Shown: positions 44,510 to 51,682 of the stretch, in pieces
Position numbering within the stretch: position 1 is the stretch's first letter
How the letters are laid out: every line of letters begins with the position of its first letter
Origin: DATEPR01 sp036502345
GTDB taxonomy: Bacteria; Actinomycetota; Actinomycetes; Mycobacteriales; Pseudonocardiaceae
NCBI GenBank assembly: GCA_036502345.1
Contig: DASXYT010000173.1
Coordinates: 1 to 64,000 of the forward strand
Direction: 5' to 3'
Length of the DNA: 64,000 bases
Notes under the pieces: generated by a model
Database searches by the model: none
What the model was told of the DNA's origin: nothing
What the model saw: only the letters and a program-made list of their open reading frames with translations
Made by a program: the position numbers and the translations under genes

Positions 44510-45771
44510 GGCTTTGGCCCCCTAGCTGCGATGGCCTGCTGGTACCGGTTGAGTGCCTTGGTCGCCGCTCGCAGGTCGCACGGAACGGTCCACAGCAGGT
44601 CGTAGGCCTCCTGGTACCGCGCGGCGATCTCGGCGTCCTCGGCCAGCCGCAGCTGGGCGGCCTTCACCCGGTATGCATCCAGCCTGCCACGCAGTTCGGC
44701 CCGGCGCCCGAGCAGGGCGTCCGCCGTGTCCCGCACGGCGATGGCCCGATCGGCGGCCTCGCTGGTCGCCGTGGCCAGCTCGGTGAGCGCCGTGGAGATC
44801 CGCGGCCAGTCATGCCGGGCGACCAGCGCGGACACGCCTGCCAGTTGCCGGCGCAGCGCCGGGGTGCCGTCCGGCACGGTCGCGATGGCGGGCAACGCGA
44901 TCTTCTCCAGCACCCGGTCGTAGGCGGCCTGTGCCTTGGTCTCCTCGGCGACGACCGCGTCGATCGCCGCCTCCGCCCTGCCGACGCTCTGTTCCAGCTC
45001 GGCGCGAACTTCGGCCAGCGCATCCAGTTCGGTGCGTACCGAGGCCAGCCGGGCGGCCAGGTCGTCGCCCGCGGTCAGGTTCGGTGAGCCCGAGCCGGGT
45101 TCCCCCGCGTACAGCGAGAGCGGGTCGGCGAACGCTCGGGCACGCAGTTCGGACACCTCGCCGCCGATGGCGTCCAGTTCGTTGAAGAGTGGGTGCCGGG
45201 CCTCGCCGAGACCGAGCGAGGCGGACAGCTCGCGTGCCTTGTCCAGCTGGTCGTCCAGTGGGTCGAGCAGCCGGACCGCGGCCGACCACACGTCGTCCGC
45301 CGCCACGACGACGTCGGACGCCTGCTGGTATGAGGTGTCCATGCCGGCGACCAGTTCGGCCAGTGTCATCCGGTGCGTGATCGACGTCGGGCCGGTGAGG
45401 TTGCGCCGCCCGAGCGGGATCTCCTCGGTGGCCAACTCGACGGCGCTGCCGCGCAGCAGGGTGGTCAACTCGGCCAGCTCGGCGGCACCGGGCCGGTTGC
45501 GCCGGGCCCGTACCTCGCGGGCCTTGGCCAACACCGACGTGTACGAGCCGAACCGCTGGTACAGCAGCGCGATGTCGGCGCGGGCGGTCTGCCACCGCTG
45601 CTCGGTCCGGCCGGTGAGGGTGGCGCCCTGCAGGAAGGTGTAGCCGGGATGGGCCTCCAGCGCCACCAGCGCCTCGGCGATCCGGTCACCGTCCGTGGTC
45701 AACCGGTTCAGTTCCCGGTCGACCACGTCCTGACTGAGCACTGGCACGGGATTCGCCGCCATCGTCGGCAT
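44506..45771 (-). CDS. Coiled-coil protein of unknown function, first gene of the kinase operon
   Basis: This protein of about 421 residues has no recognisable catalytic motif. It is almost entirely helical and rich in Ala, Leu, Glu and Arg, with heptad-like stretches around residues 215-285 (ARLASVRTELDALAEVRAEL) and 330-390. No signal peptide or membrane helix is seen. Its stop overlaps the PknG-like kinase start by four bases, so the two products are made together. A scaffold, or a substrate or septation-type partner of the kinase, is plausible but not shown. The start is uncertain among GTG 45774, ATG 45771 and ATG 45762; no strong ribosome binding site decides. Confidence 0.7.
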   Translation of the reverse strand: MPTMAANPVPVLSQDVVDRELNRLTTDGDRIAEALVALEAHPGYTFLQGATLTGRTEQRWQTARADIALLYQRFGSYTSVLAKAREVRARRNRPGAAELAELTTLLRGSAVELATEEIPLGRRNLTGPTSITHRMTLAELVAGMDTSYQQASDVVVAADDVWSAAVRLLDPLDDQLDKARELSASLGLGEARHPLFNELDAIGGEVSELRARAFADPLSLYAGEPGSGSPNLTAGDDLAARLASVRTELDALAEVRAELEQSVGRAEAAIDAVVAEETKAQAAYDRVLEKIALPAIATVPDGTPALRRQLAGVSALVARHDWPRISTALTELATATSEAADRAIAVRDTADALLGRRAELRGRLDAYRVKAAQLRLAEDAEIAARYQEAYDLLWTVPCDLRAATKALNRYQQAIAARGPKP

Positions 45772-45878
45772 CACACACAGGTCCGGGCGCGGCTCATAAG
45801 GTCGGTTTTACCACCACAGCAGCCCTCACGGCGGCAAGATCACGAGAAAGCGGTGGACGCGGTGACGTCACCCGTCGC

Positions 45879-46295
45879 TCAGTTCTGTCCCGGCAAGCGC
45901 CACGAGTACGTCTGCGGCGGTTGCGGCGTCGCACAGTCCCCCGGCCCGCATTCGGTCCGCAGCCACGCCCTGGACATGACGTCGTGCCACGGTGACAGCA
46001 CAACGGCGGTGCCGCCGATCAGCAGCGTGCCGACCAGGAGCAGTACCACCCCCGCGTGGTCGAACCGGTGCCACAACTCGGGCGCGACCAGCACGGTCAG
46101 GATGATCGCGGCGATCCAGACGAACACGTCCACCGGCACGCTGAGCACGCCGAGCGAATGCCACAGCCACGACCACCAGTAACGCATCGTGGCCACCAGT
46201 GCCCACGCGAGGCACGTCAGCCCGATCAGCCACCGAATCCTCGGCGGCCCGGCCGCCGTGCGTTCACCGACTCCCGATAATCCGTGCACGGCCAC
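45879..46295 (-). CDS. Small integral membrane protein of unknown function
   Basis: This 138-residue protein has about three hydrophobic helices: IRWLIGLTCLAWALVATMRY, PVDVFVWIAAIILTVLVAP, and AGVVLLLVGTLLIGGTAVVL. A short extracytoplasmic tail follows with two Cys (ECGPGDC) that could pair. No family is recognised. GTG 46295 is preferred because GGAGG lies nine bases upstream; GTG 46304 is immediately adjacent to that site and less likely. It lies between the kinase operon (downstream) and the CHAT operon (upstream) on the same strand, with 100-180 bases on each side, so it may be its own unit. Confidence 0.65.
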   Translation of the reverse strand: MAVHGLSGVGERTAAGPPRIRWLIGLTCLAWALVATMRYWWSWLWHSLGVLSVPVDVFVWIAAIILTVLVAPELWHRFDHAGVVLLLVGTLLIGGTAVVLSPWHDVMSRAWLRTECGPGDCATPQPPQTYSWRLPGQN

Positions 46296-46474
46296 GCTGC
46301 GCACCCTCCCACCGCCCCGACCACACTGCCCCCGACGAAGGTGGCGTAACCGCCACGCCGCCCCAGCATCGGTCAGTGAGGGGTCAACCCACAAGGCGGA
46401 CAGTACGTTGCTTTTCGATCAGACTGCCGCGCTTCGGACAACAGAACAGGACATCCGGCGCAGTTTTCCGATAA

Positions 46475-49129
46475 TCAATCGGCAACCGAATCGAGCCTGC
46501 TGGCGCCCAGGCTGATGAACGGCCGCCGCAACGGGTCGACGGCCGTCGTCTCGGCGAGCGCGACGGCCGGTGGCGCACCGGCGGCCAGCCGCCGGTGGTA
46601 GTCCGTCATCGCCGCAGCGGCGGCGGCGTCACCGACCCTCGTCACCGGCGCGGTCACCGTGCGGCAGCCGATCGCCAGCAACGCGCCCGCGAACCCCAAC
46701 GCCTCGTCGCCCGGCCGGATACGGGCCAGCGCCAGTTCGCACGCCGCCAGCACCACGTGCTGCGGCGGCCTGGGCAGCCGGGCGATCTCGTGGGCGTGCA
46801 GTGCGCCGTCGGCCAGTTCGAGGCTGGAGAACAACGCGTTCTCCGGCTCGTGCGTGCCGTGCGCGGCCAGGTGCGCCAACCGGGCGCCGTCCAGCGCGGC
46901 GAGCACCTCCCGCACGCCGGCCCGGACGCCGTCCAACTGGACGGCGTCCGGGTAGGTCTCCCGTAGCCGACCGATCTCCGCCTCGGCGGCCCGCAGATCC
47001 GGACCGGCGGCCAGCACGATGCCACCAGGCTGTCGCGGGCTCGGCGTGCGCATCGCGGTCAGCCACGCCGTCGCGGACGGCGCCACCGACACCGGCCTGC
47101 CGTGCAGTGACGGCAGCGCGCCCCACGCCACCGCGTACAGGTCACCGGTCGGCACGACGACGAGTTCCCGGTCACCGACGATGCCGGCCAACGGCCGCAG
47201 CAACTGCTCGTCCAGCCGGGCGGCCCGCAGCCGGGCCGAACTGGCCACGGCCTCGGCGATCGGGGGCAGCAGGTGGTCCGGCGACAGCGCGTCCAGGTCC
47301 GCGCGCATCTCCCTGGCCGCGTTCACCGCGTCGGCGGCCCTGCCGAGGCGGACCAGCCTGGCCCTGCCCTCGGCCACGGCGACGGCGGCGATCTGCTGGC
47401 CGGACACCACGAAACTGAGCAGCACCCGGTCGCCGAGTTGCTGGGCGACGTCGTCGAGGGAGGCGATCGGCCGCGACCGCCCCCACGGGCCGTCCCGCCA
47501 ACCCAGCCGCATGACCTCGCGCTGCAGGGTGGCGAGCCGGGTGTTCAGCTCGGTCAGCCGCCCGCCCGCCAACCTGGCCTGCTGTACCTCCTTGCTGAGC
47601 ATCCGGTACTCCTGCACGCGCTCGGTCAGCTCAGGATCGTCCAGCGCGGGCAGTGGCTCGTAGCGATAGATCTGCGCCCGGGTGCGCTCCAGCCAGGTGA
47701 ACAGCCTGCGGGTCGCGGATCTGGGCTGTTCCAGCACCAGCCGCACGGCGAGCTCGCCGAGTTCCCTGCCGTGCACGGCGGTGCCGCTGACCAGCTCCAG
47801 GCCGCCCATCCGGTCGCGCATCCTGGACAGCTCGGCAAGGCCGCCGCTGGCCTGGGCGAAGGCGACCCGCCGCCGACCGCTCGCCGCGGCGAGTTCCGCC
47901 CTGCACAGCCGAAGCAGCATCCGGTGGTCCACCGGGGTCACCCGCCTCGGCGCGGGCACGAGCGTCAACTGTTCGGCAGCGGCGTCGATCGCGCCACGCC
48001 GGACCATCAGCCGCACGGCCAGCATCCTGGCCACCGCCGCCTCGTCGATCAGCGGCACGTCGGCCAGTTCCGCCGCGAGCGCGAGGGCGCGCTCCGGCAG
48101 TGCCGCCGGCACCTTGCCGCGTTCCAGCGCTTCGACAGCCTCGGACCGCAGCCGGATCAGCGCCGCGATCGCCGCCCACGCCCGGTTGCCCCGGCGGCGG
48201 AACCGCTGCCGGGCCGAACTGGCGAACTTCCTGGCGGTCGCGTGGTCACCGTCCACCAGCGCCGCCGACGCCCTGGTCACCTCGGCGGCGGCCAGGTTGC
48301 GCTGGTCCTTGTTCCGCAGCATCTGCGGCAGCGCCTCGTCCAGGTGCCGGGCGGCCTCCTCGGCCAGACCGGCGGCCAGCAGCGCGTCCGCCTGCGCGAT
48401 CCGCAGTTGCGGCACGATGCTCGGGTCGAGTTCGGCGAAGGTGTGGTCGGCGTCCCGGTAGTGCCGCAGGGCGCGCGGGATGTCGTTCACCCGCCACGCG
48501 ACGAAACCGAGATTGTGGTGTGCCTTGGCGGCCAGCATGCCCAGCCGGGCGTCGTCGACGCCGGCCGACATGGCGTCCTCGGCCACCTCGATGCTGCGCC
48601 GCAGATCCCGCAGTGCCTGTGCGGGCCTGCCGGCCTGGGAGTTGGCCAGTCCCCTGTTCATCAGGTTCGACCCGAGCGCGAACGGGTCGGGAAATCCTTG
48701 CGCCGTGGCCCTGTCGCTCACCACGACGGCCCGGTCGAGCATCTCGACGCTCTCGTCGAAGCGGCCGACCCGCATCAGCAGCAGGCCGTGCTGGGCCTCG
48801 ATGGTGGCGTCGAGTTGGGCGCGCACCCTCGGCTCCGGCACTCCCGGCAGAACGGTGCCGGCGGTCCGCAGGTGCTCGACACCGTTGTCGAAACCGCGTT
48901 CCTCGGCATCGCTGTAGGCGAGGCTGATCAGGATGCGCACCCGCAACTCGGGGTCGACGTCATCGCCCAGCAGCCGCAGTGCCTTGCGCAGCAGCAGCAC
49001 CGCCTCGTGCGGGCGAAACGCGTTCATCGCCTGCCGGGCGGACTGGTAGAACCTGTCGGCCCGCAGCCGCAGTGCCTCGGGGTCCGCGCGTCGAACACGC
49101 GAATGTTCCGAGGTGTGGGAGGCCGGCAC
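46475..49129 (-). CDS. TPR-CHAT protein: caspase-like cysteine protease
   Basis: This 884-residue cytosolic protein has a long helical TPR region (about residues 15-470, units such as AHHNLGFVAWRVNDIPRALRHY). A coiled segment (about 530-575) follows. The CHAT domain occupies the C-terminal 300 residues: VVVPTGDLYAVAWGALP, then HLAAHGTHE with His757, then LAACELALA with Cys797. This His/Cys dyad is intact, so a functional caspase-HetF-type protease is expected. FAGALLAIGCRTV closes the domain as in the family. TPR regions of CHAT proteins usually sense or dock partners. It is the last gene behind the sigma factor and the 173-aa protein genes, separated by 73 bases. GTG 49129 is a moderately certain start. 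Confidence 0.88.
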   Translation of the reverse strand: MPASHTSEHSRVRRADPEALRLRADRFYQSARQAMNAFRPHEAVLLLRKALRLLGDDVDPELRVRILISLAYSDAEERGFDNGVEHLRTAGTVLPGVPEPRVRAQLDATIEAQHGLLLMRVGRFDESVEMLDRAVVVSDRATAQGFPDPFALGSNLMNRGLANSQAGRPAQALRDLRRSIEVAEDAMSAGVDDARLGMLAAKAHHNLGFVAWRVNDIPRALRHYRDADHTFAELDPSIVPQLRIAQADALLAAGLAEEAARHLDEALPQMLRNKDQRNLAAAEVTRASAALVDGDHATARKFASSARQRFRRRGNRAWAAIAALIRLRSEAVEALERGKVPAALPERALALAAELADVPLIDEAAVARMLAVRLMVRRGAIDAAAEQLTLVPAPRRVTPVDHRMLLRLCRAELAAASGRRRVAFAQASGGLAELSRMRDRMGGLELVSGTAVHGRELGELAVRLVLEQPRSATRRLFTWLERTRAQIYRYEPLPALDDPELTERVQEYRMLSKEVQQARLAGGRLTELNTRLATLQREVMRLGWRDGPWGRSRPIASLDDVAQQLGDRVLLSFVVSGQQIAAVAVAEGRARLVRLGRAADAVNAAREMRADLDALSPDHLLPPIAEAVASSARLRAARLDEQLLRPLAGIVGDRELVVVPTGDLYAVAWGALPSLHGRPVSVAPSATAWLTAMRTPSPRQPGGIVLAAGPDLRAAEAEIGRLRETYPDAVQLDGVRAGVREVLAALDGARLAHLAAHGTHEPENALFSSLELADGALHAHEIARLPRPPQHVVLAACELALARIRPGDEALGFAGALLAIGCRTVTAPVTRVGDAAAAAAMTDYHRRLAAGAPPAVALAETTAVDPLRRPFISLGASRLDSVAD

Positions 49130-49202
49130 GCACCTATATCACCACACGCCCACCGGGTGGCGGTGTCCACCCGTCGAGCGATCAACTGTTAACTCTGACG
49201 GC

Positions 49203-49724
49203 CTACAGCACGATCGTCGGTGTCACGACGGTCCGGGCACGTTGCCCGTCCCGGTCGGCAAGGTGCACCACGATCTGGGTAATCCCCTTGGGTACGTCCT
49301 CCAAGGCGAACCGGCCGCCGTCATCGGCGCTCGTGGTGGTCGGCTCGTGGTCGTGCACCCGCACCTCGACGGTGTGCGGACCACCGGGCACGAGCCACCC
49401 GTCGAACCGGTTGCCGTTGATGCCCGGCGTCACGCTGACCATCACGGTCAGGTCGCCGACGGTGAACGTGATCGTGTCCGGTGCCGCGGAGCCGCGCACG
49501 CCGACCAGTCGGTCGTCCCGCTGCCACTGCGCCACCTCGAACTCGAGGTCGTCCAACTCGAGCGCGAACTGGATGCGGGCGGTCATGCCGTCCGGGACCG
49601 GGTCGGCGAGTTCCAGGACCGTGGCCAGTTCGGCGAGCAGTCGCTCGTCCTCCTCGGACAGGCCGAGGTCCACCGGATCGCCGCCGGCCGCTGGGTGCCC
49701 GGACGGGCGATCGGTCGGACTCAC
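49203..49724 (-). CDS. Unknown protein between sigma factor and CHAT protease, beta-sandwich C-terminus
   Basis: This 173-residue cytosolic protein is unfamiliar as a whole. Residues about 18-65 are acidic and helical (LSEEDERLLAELATVLE). The remainder is beta-rich. The last 60 residues resemble a carboxypeptidase-regulatory-like beta-sandwich: TTTSADDGGRFALEDVPKG is the typical T/S-D-x-x-G-x-F-x-L/F pattern. GTG 49724 follows GGAGG by six bases and overlaps the sigma-factor stop (GTGA), so it is translationally coupled to the sigma factor. An adaptor or anti-sigma-like role linking sigma factor and CHAT protease is a reasonable guess; nothing in the sequence proves it. Confidence 0.75.
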   Translation of the reverse strand: MSPTDRPSGHPAAGGDPVDLGLSEEDERLLAELATVLELADPVPDGMTARIQFALELDDLEFEVAQWQRDDRLVGVRGSAAPDTITFTVGDLTVMVSVTPGINGNRFDGWLVPGGPHTVEVRVHDHEPTTTSADDGGRFALEDVPKGITQIVVHLADRDGQRARTVVTPTIVL

Positions 49725-50329
49725 GACGTGCCTCCTTCTTCGGTTGTCAGAAAGTCGCGGAGAGTGCTGATACATCGGCCGCGGGTCGGGCCGATGCTGC
49801 CGCGCGGCATCCGCATTTCCTTGGCCACGTGGTCGTACTCGGCCCGGCCGGAGAGGACGGTCATCCGCAGCAGGTCCTGGCACCGCTGCGACAGTTGGTT
49901 GAACGCCCGCCACAACGCCCGGTTCCGGTCGGTGCGCAGGGCTTCTTCCTCGGGCAGGCCGTCGGCGCTGAGCAGTCGCTCCGACGTGTCGTCGTCGAGC
50001 GGGTCGACCCGGTCGGTCTGGTTGACGCTGCGGGACGCCTCGCGCCGGGTCGTGGTGATCAGCCAACTGGCCAGTGCCTGTGGCTCGGCGACCGAGTGCA
50101 GCTTGCGCAGCAACGTCATCCACACGGTCTGCACGACGTCCTCGGCCAGGGCCGGATCCAGCACCTGCCGGCGCGCCACGCTCCACACCAGCGGGTTGAG
50201 GTCGACCACCAACGCGTTGAGCGCCTCCCGGTCACCTGCCCGGGCGGCGATCAGGCAGGCCGCGTGGCGTGGATACCCGGTCAGCTCCCACCAGGGAGCG
50301 TCCTCGGTGATCGTCTGCCCGTTGCTCAT
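49721..50329 (-). CDS. ECF-type sigma-70 family RNA polymerase sigma factor
   Basis: This 202-residue regulator has region 2 at about residues 40-105: ALVVDLNPLVWSVARRQV, then LAEDVVQTVWMTLLRKL, the -10-recognition helix. Region 4 at about 140-195 reads FNQLSQRCQDLLRMTVLSGR and HVAKEMRMPRGSIGPTRGRCISTLRDFL, the -35-binding helix-turn-helix. No region 1 or 3 is present, so it is ECF-like. The ATG at 50329 follows AGGAG by eight bases. It is translationally coupled to the 173-aa gene and followed by the CHAT protease gene, so its activity may be set by proteolysis. A membrane anti-sigma factor is not found nearby. Confidence 0.9.
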   Translation of the reverse strand: MSNGQTITEDAPWWELTGYPRHAACLIAARAGDREALNALVVDLNPLVWSVARRQVLDPALAEDVVQTVWMTLLRKLHSVAEPQALASWLITTTRREASRSVNQTDRVDPLDDDTSERLLSADGLPEEEALRTDRNRALWRAFNQLSQRCQDLLRMTVLSGRAEYDHVAKEMRMPRGSIGPTRGRCISTLRDFLTTEEGGTS

Positions 50330-50540
50330 CCCCGAACTCCTGTCCCAAGGCACATCGTCATCGCGTTGCGGACGCTGCTGTGCGCGCACGCCCAGCCGGG
50401 ATCCTGCCGCCTGGTGCACGCCGGCGTGCATGACCCACCTCCGCGTCCTCTCGATGCCAGAGCCGGACGAGAGACAGGAGCGCCGACGGCGGCACTGGAT
50501 ACCCGCGAAAAGCCTAGTTCACTCGAATGGATTAATACGG

Positions 50541-50604
50541 CGTGGCGGACACGTGGCCGCCACGTACTGCGATGGGCCGGGAGGTTGTCACCTCCCGGCC
50601 CATC
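50541..50604 (-). terminator. Two consecutive stem-loops after the repeat-protein gene
   Basis: Reading the minus strand, the first stem is perfect over 15 bp with a four-base loop (arms 50571-50585 and 50590-50604). The second is perfect over 8 bp (arms 50541-50548 and 50557-50564). They begin 11 bases after the repeat-protein stop codon. A T-run is absent. They should end or attenuate that transcript before the sigma factor gene. The rest of 50330-50540 shows no gene. Confidence 0.7.
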
Positions 50605-50614
50605 GTCCCCTCGG

Positions 50615-50959
50615 TCACGCCTGGACGTCGGTCCGCTCGACATGCGCACTGGGCATGCTGCCGTCGTGCGGCTGCACCCCGACGCCGTTCTCGACGTGGG
50701 CACTGGGCATGCTGCCGTCATGCGGCTGTACACCGATCGCGGGTTCGGTGTGCGCGCTCGGCATGCTGCCGTCATGTGGCTGCAGGCCGATCGCCGGTTC
50801 GGTGTGGGCACTGGGCATGCTGCCGTCATGTGGCTGCAGGCCAGTCGCCGGTTCGGTGTGCGCGCTGGGCATGCTGCCATCCAGCGGTCGCACCCCGTTG
50901 TTCGTGGTGTCGGTGGTGCTCGGGTCCGGTTCGACACCGGTGTCAGCGCTGGTGCTCAT
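50615..50959 (-). CDS. Tandem-repeat protein (five 18-residue units) upstream of the CHAT/sigma operon
   Basis: This 114-residue protein has a short Ser/Thr/Asp-rich leader (residues 1-21). Five repeats of 18 residues follow at 22-39, 40-57, 58-75, 76-93 and 94-111, then a short tail VQA. The core of each is QPHDGSMPSAH (PLDGSMPSAH in the first), with variable ends TEPAI, TEPAT, VENGV or VERTD. There is no signal peptide, membrane helix or Cys. The ATG at 50959 has GGGGGA five bases upstream; ATG 50965 is possible. It is on the same strand as, and 285 bases before, the sigma/173-aa/CHAT operon, but separated by a double stem-loop. No family is recognised. The repeats look like serial binding or cleavage sites. 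Confidence 0.7.
   Translation of the reverse strand: MSTSADTGVEPDPSTTDTTNNGVRPLDGSMPSAHTEPATGLQPHDGSMPSAHTEPAIGLQPHDGSMPSAHTEPAIGVQPHDGSMPSAHVENGVGVQPHDGSMPSAHVERTDVQA
50627..50896 (-). repeat. Five 54-bp tandem repeats coding for the 18-residue units
   Basis: Units on the minus strand are 50896-50843, 50842-50789, 50788-50735, 50734-50681 and 50680-50627. Units two and three are almost identical in DNA. The period is exactly in frame and no spacers separate the units, so this is a coding repeat and not a CRISPR array. Confidence 0.85.
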
Positions 50960-51005
50960 CTCCATCCCCCATCTGCCATGTGTTGACAATGAGTAGCAAT
51001 CGACT

Positions 51006-51019
51006 GGGTCAGGTGACCC
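51006..51019. promoter_or_regulatory. Perfect 14-bp palindrome upstream of the repeat-protein gene
   Basis: GGGTCAGGTGACCC has perfect six-base arms around GG. It lies 47 bases before the ATG of the repeat protein, a typical place for an operator over the promoter. No cognate regulator can be named. Confidence 0.4.
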
Positions 51020-51173
51020 GTATGGCGCACTGCTCAGTCTGATCCACGTCGCAGCGTGACCACCATGCCGCATATGCCAGCAGATGGATGAACAAACCAG
51101 CAGCAGTACACTCGATCGGAGTAAACACCCTTAATCGAGAAACTTTCTCGCACCTGCGCGGATTCGATTAGGC

Positions 51174-51222
51174 GGAGGGCCATCCCCTTTGCACCCCCAG
51201 GTAGCAAAGGGGACGGCCCTCC
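51174..51222. other. Very strong 19-bp stem-loop in the intergenic region
   Basis: The arms are 51174-51192 and 51204-51222, pairing over 19 bp with one mismatch around an 11-base loop. No T-run follows on either strand. It could be a bidirectional transcription end, the core of a small RNA, or a relic of a small mobile repeat. No target-site duplication is evident. Confidence 0.6.
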
Positions 51223-51487
51223 TACCGCGATGCGCCGACTCCCCCGGCGAGCGATCCGATCCCCCATGCCGGACCATCGCCGAGCCCCCTTGGCCATCGC
51301 ATCGTGGCTGCCTCCGGTACGGCGATGCAGCCAACACGAAGAAGGAGCGGGGCAGGTCGGGCCCAGATACCTGACAGCTCCGGACTTTTCGACCGCGACC
51401 ACGCCCTTGGTCGGTGACCAGCGAATTTGCTCGCACAACGGGACGCGGCGCAGACCAAGATCACCCGATTAGCTCAATCCAATCGAT

Positions 51488-51510
51488 GACAACCACTGTC
51501 AGTGGTTGTC
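51488..51510. promoter_or_regulatory. Perfect 23-bp palindrome upstream of the secreted-protein gene
   Basis: GACAACCACTG (51488-51498) and CAGTGGTTGTC (51500-51510) are perfect 11-base arms around a single T. The form suits a TetR- or GntR-type dimer. It lies about 170 bases before the GTG of the secreted protein, a distance that allows control of its promoter. Confidence 0.55.
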
Positions 51511-51682
51511 GGCATGGGGTTCGGGACAGACGCCGTGCTCAGCGCGATGGACCCCCGTCGTCCCGCTATCCCCCACACGTGGCGATCTGCGTACGGATCT
51601 GACCCACCGTGGCGATGAGCAGGCTGGCGGTCGTTACCTACCGCAGCCATCGCACTACTCGAACCCGAAAGGACGACCCTTC

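Larger units (their letters stand above)
50960..51682. other. Long intergenic region with several palindromes
   Basis: About 720 bases separate the divergent repeat-protein and secreted-protein genes. Open frames here (for example 51034-51438 minus) have no coding character. The region holds a 14-bp palindrome (51006-51019), a very strong stem-loop (51174-51222) and a 23-bp palindrome (51488-51510), all listed separately. It is probably regulatory, or may encode a structured RNA. Confidence 0.5.

Noticed and set aside
47273..49192. Long plus-strand frame opposite the CHAT gene
   Set aside because: Composition is typical of antisense translation (Gln/His/Arg-rich), and the minus strand carries the complete TPR-CHAT protein.
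50627..50896. Possible CRISPR array
   Set aside because: Units are contiguous 54-bp repeats without spacers, in frame with a start codon and ribosome binding site; no cas gene is present.
51174..51222. Insertion sequence ends or a transposon
   Set aside because: Only one stem-loop is seen; no transposase fragment, paired distant ends or target duplication could be found.
51034..51438. Minus-strand frames of 101-134 codons in the long intergenic region
   Set aside because: They are Arg/Gly-rich without recognisable features, lack ribosome binding sites, and contain the strong stem-loop and regulatory palindromes.
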